This document shows, in pieces, positions 29,389-37,381 of a stretch of DNA of 39,272 nucleotides. The stretch comes from Acetobacteraceae bacterium. Lineage in GTDB: Bacteria; Pseudomonadota; Alphaproteobacteria; Acetobacterales; Acetobacteraceae. Every line of letters begins with the position of its first letter. Position 1 is the first letter of the stretch. The position numbers were made by a program, and so were the translations under genes. The notes below the pieces were generated by a model that made no database searches, was not told the DNA's origin, and was given only the letters and a program-made list of their open reading frames with translations. The stretch covers positions 1 to 39,272 of the forward strand of contig JADGHI010000002.1 in assembly GCA_019689515.1 (NCBI GenBank). The letters are read 5' to 3'.

Positions 29389-30278
29389 CACAGCCTCCTC
29401 GCCAGCCGCGGGTCGAGCATGTCGCGCAGGCCGTCACCGAGCACATTGATCGACAGAACCATCAGCGCCAGGAAGATGCTCGGGAACAGGATGTTCCAGA
29501 AGGCGATCTGAACGTAGAGACGGCCCTCCGCGATGATGTTGCCCCAGCTCGGGATCTCTGGAGGCGTGCCGACCCCAAGAAAGCTCAGGTAGCTCTCCAG
29601 GAGGACCGCGGAGGCGGCGATGTAGGTCGCCTGCACGATCAGCGGTGCGAAGGTGCTGGGAAGGATGTGCCGGACCATCAGGCGCGGGAAGCGGGTGCCG
29701 ATAGCCGTCGCCGCCTGGATGTAAACCTGCTCGCGGACCGACAGCACGACGGACCGAACCAGGCGCACGACGCGCGGCACCTCCGGGATCGTTATGGCGA
29801 CGATAACGACCCAGATGCTGGCGCGAGTGAGGGACATCAGCCCGATCGCCAGCAGGATCCCGGGGATCGCCATCAGCCCATCCATGATCCGCATCAGGAT
29901 GGCGTCGGCCATTCGGAAGTAGCCGGCGATGACGCCGATCAGCAGCCCGATCGCGGTGCTCGCCAGCGCGACGGACGCGCCGACAACGAGGGAGACACGC
30001 CCGCCATATAGCGTCCGGCTGAAGATGTCCCGGCCGTAGGCGTCGGTGCCGAACCAGTATGCCTCGTTCGGGGGAAGCAGGCGGTCGACCACGTTCATCT
30101 CGAACGGGTCATAAGGCGCCATCCAGGGCGCAACGAGAGCCGAGAGTATCAGAATGACCAGCAGGACGGCCCCCATCGCCGGCAGGAGGTACCGCCGGAT
30201 GCGGCGCAATCTGCTGGGCCGCCGCCGGGCCGTCGGCGCAACAGCGGCCGTCGCCGCCGTCACCTCGCTTGCGGCCAT
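29388..30278 (-). CDS. Peptide-type ABC importer permease (DppC/OppC-like)
   Basis: Inner-membrane permease of 296 residues. After a basic N-terminal segment (RRRPSRLRRIRRYLLPAMG) there is a first transmembrane span, then the family-typical LAPWM-like periplasmic stretch and FGTDAYGRDIFSRTLYGG at the start of the core domain. About five further spans follow. The cytoplasmic coupling loop that contacts the ATPases contains the segment before PRLMVRHILPSTFAPLIVQ, and SFLGVGTPPEIPSWGNII is the usual late signature. Its ATG overlaps the stop of the dppB-like gene (TAATG). Forms a heterodimer with that permease. Confidence 0.93.
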
Positions 30279-31219
30279 TAGTACCGGATCCTCGGATCGA
30301 GGAGGGAGTAGGCCAAGTCGATCGCAAGGTTCACCAGGACGTAGACACCGGCGATAACCAGAATGACACCTTGGATGACCGGGTAGTCGCGCTGAAGAAC
30401 GGCATCGATCGTGAGCCGGCCGATGCCCGGGACCGCGAAGACGCTCTCGGTCACGACAACCCCACCGATGAGCAAGGCGAGCCCGGTTCCGATCGTCGTC
30501 ACGATCGGCACCGAGGCGTTCTTCAGCGCATGGAGGATCAGAACGCGCGGCTCTGCCAATCCCTTGGCGCGCGCCGTGCGGATGTAGTCCTCGTTCAGCG
30601 TCTCCAGCATCGTCGCCCGCGTGATGCGCGCCAGCAACGCGGTGTAGACGAGCCCCAGTGCGACGGTCGGGAGCACAAGATGCCGGGCGAATCCGACCGG
30701 GTCCTCTGCGAGGCTGACGAAGCCCTGCACGGGCAGGAGCTCGAGGGTAAGCGAAAAGCCGATGACCAGCCCATAGCCGATCAGGAAGACCGGCACGGAG
30801 AAGGCAAGGACCGACAGCGCCATGATGCTCTGATCGATCCAGGAACCCGCCTTCCACGCGGCGACGACCCCCATGGGTATCGCGAGGGCGACCGCGAACG
30901 TCATGGTCGAGATGGAGAGGGCCAGCGTTGGCTCGACCCTCTCCAGAATCAAGCCGAGGACGGGCCGATCGAGGTAGATGGAGGTCCCGAGATCACCGGA
31001 CAGCAACTGTCCCAGCCACCAGACGAACTGCTCCGCAAGCGAGCGGTCGAGGCCGAGGCGCTCGCGGATCTGGGCGATGTCCTCGGAAGTCGCGTGGTCG
31101 CCCGCGATGATCGCGGCCGGATCGCCCGGACTCAGCCGGAGCATGAGAAAGACGATCACGGCGACCACGCCCATGACCGGTAGCGTGGCGAGGACTCGTC
31201 GGGCGACATAGGACCACAT
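30278..31219 (-). CDS. Peptide-type ABC importer permease (DppB/OppB-like)
   Basis: Inner-membrane permease of 313 residues with about six spans. It begins MWSYVARRVLATLPVMGVVA and has LRLSPGDPA after the first span, ERLGLDRSLAEQFVWWLGQL in the periplasmic loop, and the coupling-loop region EDYIRTARAKGLAEPRVLI. It continues with ALKNASVPIVTTIG and VVTESVFAVPGIGRL, all diagnostic of the DppB family. It begins 17 bases after the binding-protein stop, in the standard order binding protein, B, C, D, F. Confidence 0.94.
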   Translation of the reverse strand: MWSYVARRVLATLPVMGVVAVIVFLMLRLSPGDPAAIIAGDHATSEDIAQIRERLGLDRSLAEQFVWWLGQLLSGDLGTSIYLDRPVLGLILERVEPTLALSISTMTFAVALAIPMGVVAAWKAGSWIDQSIMALSVLAFSVPVFLIGYGLVIGFSLTLELLPVQGFVSLAEDPVGFARHLVLPTVALGLVYTALLARITRATMLETLNEDYIRTARAKGLAEPRVLILHALKNASVPIVTTIGTGLALLIGGVVVTESVFAVPGIGRLTIDAVLQRDYPVIQGVILVIAGVYVLVNLAIDLAYSLLDPRIRY

Positions 31220-31236
31220 GGCCGGCGTCCTTCAGC

Positions 31237-32811
31237 TCATCGCTTCTCGATGTTCCAATAGACGGGAAGGCCCGCCGGCAGCACTCCGTGGATGTTGGAA
31301 CGGATCGCGATGGGCTGCGTGTATTGGCCGTACGGGATGTAGGGCAGCGATTCCCACGCACGCCGGTGGATGCGCTCCAGGATCGGGCGGCGCTTTTCAA
31401 GGTCGCTTTCGCGGGCCCACTCCGCGACCATCGCGCTCAGCTCTTCGTCGCAGGCCCAGCCTGGATTCGCGCGTTCGCACCGCGAGTTGAACCAGGTGTT
31501 GGCGGGCGGGGTCGCGGTAGTCGGGCCGCCATGCGTCGTGATGAACAGGTGGTAGCCCCCCTCGTAGGGATTGTTCCTGCTCGCCCGCCGGGACAGCAGC
31601 GTGCTCCAGTCCATCGCCTGCACGTCGACGTTCACGCCCGCACGGCGAAGGCTCTGGACGAGAACCATGGTCGCCGCGTTGTACTGAGGACGGTCCGTCG
31701 GCTGCAGGACAACGATCGGTTCGCCATTGTAGCCCGCTTCCCGGAGGAGCTGGCGCGCGCGCTCCACGTTGGGCTGGCGGAAGGGCTCGCTGCCGACCTC
31801 GGTGCCGTTCGCCGAGCCGCACATGAAGAAGGCTCCGCAGAACGGGCGGTAGAGCTGCGGATTGCCGACCACCACACGCATGAAGTCTTCCTGCCGCACC
31901 AGATGAGCCAAGGCCTGCCGGGCACGGGGATCGTTGAACGGGGGATAGAGGTGATTCGGCCTGATCAGGCCCTGGGTCCCCAGAGTGTCGATGTCAACGA
32001 TGCGGATGTTGCGGTTGCGCTGAAGCGTGGCGATGAAGTCGAGCGGGGGCGCTTCGAAGTAGTCGACCTCGCCGGAGGTCAGCGCCGCGAGTGCCGTGTT
32101 CTGGTCTGGGATGTAGAGCCACTCCACGCGCTCGACGAGGGCGCGCTTGCCGCCGGACAGGTAGTCGGCCGGCTCCTGGCGTGGCACGTAGTCCGGGTTG
32201 CGCCGGTAGACGACCCGATTGCCCGGCCTCCATTCCTCGCGGACGAAGATGAAAGGACCAGAGCCAATGGTCTCGGTCACCTGAGTATTGGGCGGGGTCT
32301 GTGCGATCCGCTCCGGCATGATGTAGGCAGGGTTCGACGGCTTGGCCAGCGTGTCGAGAACCATGCCCCAGCGCTCCTTCAAGCGGATGTCGAAGGTGCG
32401 GTCATCAACCACGTCAATCGACGCGGTGACTGCCGCCATCTGCTGGCCCATCGCGTCCCGGGCCATCCATCGCCGGAGTGACGCCACCGCGTCCTGCGCT
32501 CGGACCGCGCCCCCGTCATGAAAGCGGAGGCCAGGACGCAGCCGGATGCGGTAGACGAGACCATCCTCCAGCACCTCGTGCCCCTCCGCCATCTGCGGCC
32601 GCGGCTCGAAGCGCGAGTTCATCGCGTAGAGTGTGTCGTAGATGAGGTAGGCATGGCGGCCGGTGATGAACGCCGTCGTCCAGACCGGATCGAGGATCTG
32701 AAGGTTGGCGTGCACGACGACGCGCAGGGTGCTGGCACGGTCCTGCGCCATCGCAGCGCCGGGGCCGCCGAGGCCCAGCGCCAGGACGGCGGCCCAGAGC
32801 AAACGCTTCAT
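31237..32811 (-). CDS. ABC importer substrate-binding protein, family 5 (DppA-like)
   Basis: A 524-residue periplasmic binding protein of the large SBP_bac_5 family, whose members bind peptides, opines, nickel chelates, glycosides and other compounds. The signal peptide is MKRLLWAAVLALGLGG ending in AMAQ. Family landmarks include LVYRIRLRPGLRFHDGGAVR, the IGSGPFIFV strand, WRPGNRVVYRRNPDYVPR, LTSGEVDYFE and the late RRAWESLPYIPYGQY. The ATG has GGGAGG nine bases upstream. The ligand is not predictable; the presence of a LacI regulator and SDR in the operon hints at something other than plain peptides, which is inference. Confidence 0.93.
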   Translation of the reverse strand: MKRLLWAAVLALGLGGPGAAMAQDRASTLRVVVHANLQILDPVWTTAFITGRHAYLIYDTLYAMNSRFEPRPQMAEGHEVLEDGLVYRIRLRPGLRFHDGGAVRAQDAVASLRRWMARDAMGQQMAAVTASIDVVDDRTFDIRLKERWGMVLDTLAKPSNPAYIMPERIAQTPPNTQVTETIGSGPFIFVREEWRPGNRVVYRRNPDYVPRQEPADYLSGGKRALVERVEWLYIPDQNTALAALTSGEVDYFEAPPLDFIATLQRNRNIRIVDIDTLGTQGLIRPNHLYPPFNDPRARQALAHLVRQEDFMRVVVGNPQLYRPFCGAFFMCGSANGTEVGSEPFRQPNVERARQLLREAGYNGEPIVVLQPTDRPQYNAATMVLVQSLRRAGVNVDVQAMDWSTLLSRRASRNNPYEGGYHLFITTHGGPTTATPPANTWFNSRCERANPGWACDEELSAMVAEWARESDLEKRRPILERIHRRAWESLPYIPYGQYTQPIAIRSNIHGVLPAGLPVYWNIEKR

Positions 32812-32868
32812 GGTCTGATTCCTCCCAGATTTTGTCGCCACCGCCGGCGCGTGGCGTCTCGTGGCCAG

Positions 32869-33407
32869 TCAGTTGCAGACGCGGAACTTCGGCAGCGTCA
32901 GCTCCTCGTCCACCGTCTCGAAGATCACCTCGACACGCGCACCGACGCGCGGGGCCTCAGCCGCCATGCCAACGACACCGGAAATCGGCATCGGCCCCTC
33001 GTCGAGGCCGACGAGGTAGGGAAGATCGGCCTGGAAGCCCTCCCAACAGGCGCGGTGGAACCGCACCCAGGACAGGAGGATCCCGCGCTCCGGCGCAGCA
33101 TGGTCACAGAGGTCCGCCTCCAGCGCCGGCGCCTCGATGATCGCCATGCCGCACATCCGCCCGTGAACGGCAATTGCGCGGTCCAGCAGGGCTTCAGCCC
33201 CAGTATCTCCCCCACGCACGCGTAGAACGGCACGCGGCATGCGAGCAGGCCATCAATCTTGCTCTTGTCGAGGCCGCAATCCTCGATCGCGTTGCGGAAA
33301 GTAAGGGCGCCGCGTCCGTATTCGTCGATGTCCAGGAGGTTCCCATAGGCCGTGTCGCCGACGCCGACGATGGCGACGCGATCCTTCGGCTTTCGGAAAT
33401 CACCCAC
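32869..33407 (-). pseudogene. Thiolase N-terminus fused out of frame to an OB-fold (DUF35-like) C-terminus
   Basis: From a GTG at 33407 with GGAG nine bases upstream the frame reads VAIVGVGDTAYGNLL, then a thiolase-like GALTFRNAIEDCGLDKSKID and ACVGEILGLKPCWTAQLPF. At about 33157 the frame breaks. The next frame continues MCGMAIIEAPALEADLCDHA, still thiolase-like, and then changes into ILLSWVRFHRACWEGFQADL and the C-terminal half of an acyl-CoA-associated OB-fold protein (SGVVGMAAEAPRVGARVEVI, ending LTLPKFRVCN). So a deletion fused two genes that often sit side by side, plus a one-base loss. The catalytic thiolase residues are absent. A separate 24-codon frame starting MGVTPGIRPVIS at 33474, behind a strong GGGGAGG, ends over the GTG and may be a remnant of the original leading gene. 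Confidence 0.7.
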
Positions 33408-33535
33408 GACCGGGTTCTCCGCGTCGCGTTGCAGGCCCGCTGATCACCGGCCGGATGCCGGGCGTGACGCCCATCTCGCTTCCTCCCCTCGAAGTACTGT
33501 TGCCTTCCGCATCTTCCCGCGAACAGGCTGCGCCT

Positions 33536-33549
33536 TGAAAGCGCTTTCA
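33536..33549 (-). promoter_or_regulatory. LacI-type operator palindrome
   Basis: TGAAAGCGCTTTCA is a perfect 14-bp palindrome centred on CG, the classic form bound by LacI/GalR-family dimers. It lies just downstream of a plausible promoter of the operon that contains the lacI-type gene, so it is the obvious candidate for autogenous control. Confidence 0.65.
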
Positions 33550-33556
33550 CGAGGTG

Positions 33557-33586
33557 AATCTAGGCGCCAGAGATCTCGTTTGTCTA
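33557..33586 (-). promoter_or_regulatory. Probable promoter of the ABC/LacI/SDR operon
   Basis: On the minus strand TAGACA (33581-33586) and TAGATT (33557-33562) are 18 bases apart. The operator palindrome starts seven bases past the -10, so the expected transcription start falls at its edge and a bound repressor would block initiation or escape. The leader of about 75 bases ends at an ATG with a strong GGGGAGG. Confidence 0.45.
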
Positions 33587-33710
33587 CCGCCGAATTTGCC
33601 GATGCGGCTGGTGCGCTATGTAGCGAGCGCCCACGGTTTCACGCGTCAAGACTCGCATTACCAGCGCATCGGATTCGTGTCTGGCCTGAGATGGACGACT
33701 CTGGTTGGTC

Positions 33711-34305
33711 ATGACGGAGTTCATACCGTTCAGCCGCGACCAGGCCTTCGTGCTGCCGCCGGGCGCCCAGGGCAGATTGCCGGCGGGCGACGTGCGCATT
33801 TCGAGGTAGCGACGGTGGATTGGGTTCCGCTCGGCACATTCGCCGTATGCCCGATCCCCGGCGGCGAGCCGCGGCACGAGCCGCGCCTGCTGCCGGCGCT
33901 ACTGATGGACGCCTGTGCCAACGGCATCTTCTCCGTGCGGCGGATCGAGCGGACGACGTATCGCGACCTCGGAGTGCAGTACGTGGCAGCGAACCTGCGC
34001 CCCGACCACGACACCATCGCGCCTTCCGCGGCACCAACCGCGTCGCCTTCGAGGCGGCCTGCCTGCTGGTGCTGCTGATCGTGCGCGAGTCCAGTGTGCT
34101 GCGGCTTGGCACGGTGGCCATCGACGGCACCAGGCTCGATGCCAACGCCTCCAAGATCCACTCGGTGCGCTACGTCCGCGCGGTAGGATGGCGCGTCGGG
34201 CTCGCTGCCGACATCGCCGCGCTTACCGCCCCCGCCGAGGTGGCGGATGCCGAGGCGCAACCCGGTCCGCAGGCCCCGCCCGCCGGGATTGCTCGGAGCG
34301 AGGCC
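33711..34305 (+). pseudogene. IS1182-family transposase remnant
   Basis: Starts MTEFIPFSRDQAFVLPPGAQ, the usual IS1182 leader. It then needs a frame change near 33794 to read AHFEVATVDWVPLGTF, LLPALLMDACANGIFSVRRI and TYRDLGVQYVAANLRPDHDT. A second change at 34021 gives AFRGTNRVAFEAACLLVLLI, RLGTVAIDGTRLDANASKIH and DIAALTAPAEVADAEAQ. The first catalytic-type aspartate is present in VAIDGT. The C-terminal half, with the other acidic residues, is missing, and unrelated sequence follows. No terminal inverted repeats were recognised. Dead fragment. Confidence 0.8.
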
Positions 34306-34393
34306 ACCACCGGCTGGACCCGGCCGCGTCCGCTGGATGCGAGGCTGCTGGCTCGACCGGTAGGTCGGTGTCGATCGTCCGCTGCTGCTGTGA

Positions 34394-34714
34394 GCACGCG
34401 AGGCGGACGCCGGGGATGCGCTGTGGGTGTCGTGCCGAGGACAGCCGCTCGGGCGCGGTGGGATGTCCCGGGCGATCCGCCAACTCGGCGAGGAGCTGCT
34501 CGGGCACTCCATCAACCCACATCGCGTCCGCCACACCTTGGCGACGACGCGGCTCTGGCCCGATCTGGGGCCCCTCAAGGTCGCCGCCACCGCGCTGTCG
34601 CACCGCGACACCAGCATGGTGGCTGAGTTCCATGACCGTTCCGGCGATGCCGCGGCAGTTGGGACTTGGCGCTCGATCACGGCGCACCTGATGCCGGCCC
34701 CAAAGGCGCACTAG
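34394..34714 (+). pseudogene. Tyrosine recombinase (integrase) C-terminal fragment
   Basis: An open stretch beginning after a stop at 34391 reads DALWVSCRGQPLGRGG, RAIRQLGEELLGHSINPHRV, RHTLATTRLWPDL, AATALSHRDTSMVAEFHDRS and ends LMPAPKAH. This is the end of a tyrosine-recombinase catalytic domain: the H-x-x-R box is HRVRH, and the second histidine lies in LSHRD. The nucleophilic tyrosine expected shortly after is not present; the aligned spot reads AEFHD. The N-terminal two-thirds is missing. It may be what remains of the integrase that once moved this region. Confidence 0.65.
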
Positions 34715-34788
34715 GGTCCGGCCCCATGAACCGGATTCCCGCTGGGGCGGCATCATGATTCACCCTCTCGGGCGGCGGGTGGCGTGGG

Positions 34789-34947
34789 ATGTCCGAGGAG
34801 TCGTGGCTGGATGATCGGCAGTGGCGATGGCTCGCGACGCTCCTGCCGCACAAGCCGCGGGGCGTTCCGCAGGTGGACGACCGGCGGCAGATGATCGGCG
34901 GCAACATCCACATGCTGCAATCTGGTTGCCTCTGGGTGGATGCCGCT
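34789..34947 (+). pseudogene. IS5-family transposase N-terminal fragment
   Basis: From the ATG at 34789 the frame reads SWLDDRQWRWLATLLP, then PRGVPQVDDRRQMIGGNIHM and LQSGCLWVDA, the N-terminal domain of an IS5/IS427-type transposase. After about 53 codons resemblance ends abruptly and the sequence passes into a Bug-gene remnant on the other strand. The DDE catalytic domain is absent. Confidence 0.75.
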
Positions 34948-34969
34948 CGTCGCGTAGCACCACCGAGAG

Positions 34970-35230
34970 GCACCGCTGCACACCCCCCGCCGGGGTGCCG
35001 GCGGGCGCGTAGAGACCATGCCAGGTGCTCATTCCCTGGCCGGGACCCGCCTTCGGCCGCGGTCGGTATCTCGGGTAGGCTCGGCAGGCGTGAGGGGCGG
35101 CTGACGGCGTAGGCGTAAAGTGGGCGGCCCTCGCCGATGACGGGCGCTGTGCGGGTGGCATGGTCGCAGAGCAGGCCGATGCGCCCGGCGATGGTCGGGC
35201 CGGTAACGCGGAAGGCGACGACGGTGGCCC
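34970..35230 (-). pseudogene. Bug/TctC receptor gene remnant (C-terminal half)
   Basis: On the minus strand one frame reads ATVVAFRVTGPTIAGRIGLL, then DHATRTAPVIGEGRPLYAYA and PSLPEIPTAAEGG. After a shift near 35020, a second frame gives TWHGLYAPAGTPAGGVQRC. These match in order the Bug-family blocks around the ligand lobe: a Y/F-R-x-TGP block, an x-GRIGLLCD strand, LP-E-PTAAEAG, and W-GLYAPAGTP. The N-terminal half and the C-terminal tail are missing. It abuts the IS5 fragment, suggesting that element or a deletion cut the gene. The 35231-35494 stretch up to the next gene shows nothing else I can name. Confidence 0.6.
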
Positions 35231-35494
35231 GGTTGCCCGCACCCTGTGGAGGAGCGGACCGCTGAGGTTGGCCGCCGATCCGTGACGAGGACCGGCAACT
35301 TCGAGGCTCAGATGGATGCACTAACAGGCCGGCCGGAGCGGGGCCGCTCGGGCTTTGAGAGGCCCGCCCGCGAACGAAAAATCCACGAGGATCTCCCGAC
35401 CCTTTGCCGACGGAGGTCATCCGCGGGTAGCGTCGCCGTCGCCTTTGTGCTCTTTGCGTCCTGGGTCCGGCACGTACGGAATGGAAAGAACCCC

Positions 35495-36460
35495 ATGCAG
35501 CGACGTACGCTCCTCAGTGCGGCTTCTGCAGCTCTGGCGCTCACGGCGACGGGTGCCCGGGCGCAGCAGCGGGACCGCTACCCGAGCCGACCGATCACCA
35601 TCCTGGTGGGCTTCGCCCCGGGCGGCGCGGGCGACGTGACGGCGCGCTTCATCGCCGACGCCGCCAAGGAGAAGCTCGGCGTCCCCGTGGTCGTGGAGAA
35701 CCGGCCCGGCGCAGGGGCAACGCTCGCGGCCGCACAGCTCGCGCGCAGCCAGCCGGACGGCTACACCTTCGCGCTTGCAACGACGTCGCCCTTCACCGTG
35801 TCGCCGCACCTGCAGACCGTGCAGTACGACGCGGCGAAGGACTTCACCTACCTGGTGCAGTACCTGGTCACGCCGCACCCTGCCTACGTCACGACGCAGT
35901 CGCCCTTCCGCACCTGGCAGGACGTGATCGCCTACGCCCGCGCCAATCCAGGACGCCTGCGCTGGGCCACCGCGGCGCCGCGCGGCGGTCCGCACATTGC
36001 AACCGAGGCCGCCTTCCGGAAGGAGGGCGTGAGGACCACCTTCGTGCCCTTCGGCGGCGGATCGGAGGCAATCGCCGCACTGCTCGGCGGCCACATCGAG
36101 ATGGTCGTCTCCGCGGACTACCCGCCGCTGCTGGAGGCCGGGCAGGTGCGCGTCCTGGCGGAGATCGGGCCCGACAAGGTGCCGGGGATGGAGAACGTCC
36201 CGACCTTTGTGGACCTCGGCTACCCGTTGCCTCTCCAGATGTTCTTCGGCCTGGCGGGTCCTGCCGGGCTGCCCGCCGAGGTGATCGGGATCTGGGAGCG
36301 GGTCGTGCAGGAGATCATGGCGACGCCCGCTTGGGCCGATCTGATGCAGAGGTACAAGGCGACCTCCTCCTTCCTGCCACACGCGCGCTTCCAGGAGCGC
36401 GTCCTGTTCACGAACCGCGAGATCGGGCGCCTGGTGCGCGAGCTTGGATTCCGGAGCTGA
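35495..36460 (+). CDS. Bug/TctC-family periplasmic substrate-binding receptor
   Basis: An intact 321-residue receptor. The leader MQRRTLLSAASAALALTATG ends in ARAQ, and the mature protein starts RYPSRPITILVGFAPGGAGD, followed by QPDGYTFALATTSPFTVSP, a YARANPGRLRWATAA block and LLGGHIEMVVSADYPP. The ATG has GGAAAG about seven bases upstream. The aminotransferase gene starts nine bases after its stop, so they are one transcript. tctB/tctA converge on them from the other side, and together with this receptor would make a complete tripartite tricarboxylate-type transporter. The ligand is unknown; linkage to an aminotransferase suggests an amino- or keto-acid, which is inference. Confidence 0.92.
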   Translation: MQRRTLLSAASAALALTATGARAQQRDRYPSRPITILVGFAPGGAGDVTARFIADAAKEKLGVPVVVENRPGAGATLAAAQLARSQPDGYTFALATTSPFTVSPHLQTVQYDAAKDFTYLVQYLVTPHPAYVTTQSPFRTWQDVIAYARANPGRLRWATAAPRGGPHIATEAAFRKEGVRTTFVPFGGGSEAIAALLGGHIEMVVSADYPPLLEAGQVRVLAEIGPDKVPGMENVPTFVDLGYPLPLQMFFGLAGPAGLPAEVIGIWERVVQEIMATPAWADLMQRYKATSSFLPHARFQERVLFTNREIGRLVRELGFRS

Positions 36461-36469
36461 GCGCGCGGC

Positions 36470-37381
36470 ATGTGGAAGCCCAGGATCATCGTTCAGAACG
36501 GCCGCTCGATTCCGTTCGACGAGGCGCGCATCCATCCGCTCTCGGTCGGCACGGCGTACGGCATCGGGGTGTTCGAAGGACTCCGCGCCTACTACAACGC
36601 CGCCACGGGCCGCCTCTCCGTGTTCCGGCTGGAGGAGCACCTCACGCGCCTCGAGCAGGGCATGAAGATCATGCGCTTCGACGATCCGCCCTCGCGCGAG
36701 GTGCTGCGGGAGGGCGTCCTGCGCGTGGTGCGCGAGAACGAGCCCGACGACGACGCCTACATCCGCCTGCAGGTCCACATCGAGGCGCTCGGCATGATGG
36801 CCACGACCGGTCCCGTCGGTTGGGTCGCAGGCGCCATGCCGCGCGAGCGGTCGCCCAAGTTCCGGACCGGCCTGTCGGTCGGCGTCTCCTCCTGGACCCG
36901 CATCGCGGACGACGCGATGCCGCCGCGCGTGAAGGCGACTGCGAACTACCACGCCGCGCGCCTCGCCACGCTACAGGCCAAGGCGGACGGCTACGACACG
37001 GCGATCCTGCTGACGCAGCAGGGCAAGGTCAGCGAGGCGCCCAGCGCCTGCCTGTTCATCGTGCGCAACGGCCGCCTGATCACGCCTGCACGGTCGAGCG
37101 ACATCCTGGAAAGCGTGACCCGGGACACGGTCCTGGTCCTCGCGGACGAGCTCGGCATCCCCGTGCGGGAGGAGACGGTTGACCGCACCGAGCTCTACGT
37201 GGCGGACGAGATGTTCCTCTGCGGCACGGGGCAGGAGCTGGTGCCGGTGACGCAGGTGGACCGCCTGCCGGTCGGAAATGGCCAGCCGGGACCGCTGACG
37301 ATGCGACTGCAGGCCGCCTACGAGGCTGTGGTGCGTGGCACCACGGACGCGCACCCGGAGTGGCGCACGCCGGTCACCTGA
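36470..37381 (+). CDS. Class IV aminotransferase, branched-chain (IlvE-like)
   Basis: A 303-residue PLP enzyme of the fold-type IV branched-chain aminotransferase group, which transfers the amino group between branched-chain amino acids and 2-oxoglutarate. The N-terminal SVGTAYGIGVFEGLRAYYN is typical, the PLP lysine is K155 in RVKATANYHAARL, and the phosphate-cup region is VSEAPSACLFIVRNG followed by SDILESVTRDTVL. In standard IlvE the second block reads E-G-x-G-x-N; here it is E-A-P-S-A-C, a variant that could alter substrate choice. It follows the Bug gene in one transcript and overlaps the stop of convergent tctA by eight bases. A catabolic or D-amino-acid role cannot be excluded. Confidence 0.88.
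   Translation: MWKPRIIVQNGRSIPFDEARIHPLSVGTAYGIGVFEGLRAYYNAATGRLSVFRLEEHLTRLEQGMKIMRFDDPPSREVLREGVLRVVRENEPDDDAYIRLQVHIEALGMMATTGPVGWVAGAMPRERSPKFRTGLSVGVSSWTRIADDAMPPRVKATANYHAARLATLQAKADGYDTAILLTQQGKVSEAPSACLFIVRNGRLITPARSSDILESVTRDTVLVLADELGIPVREETVDRTELYVADEMFLCGTGQELVPVTQVDRLPVGNGQPGPLTMRLQAAYEAVVRGTTDAHPEWRTPVT

Noticed and set aside
33536..33549. A CcpA (cre) site, whose consensus the palindrome also matches
   Set aside because: CcpA belongs to Gram-positive Firmicutes; an adjacent LacI-family gene in the same operon is the simpler partner.
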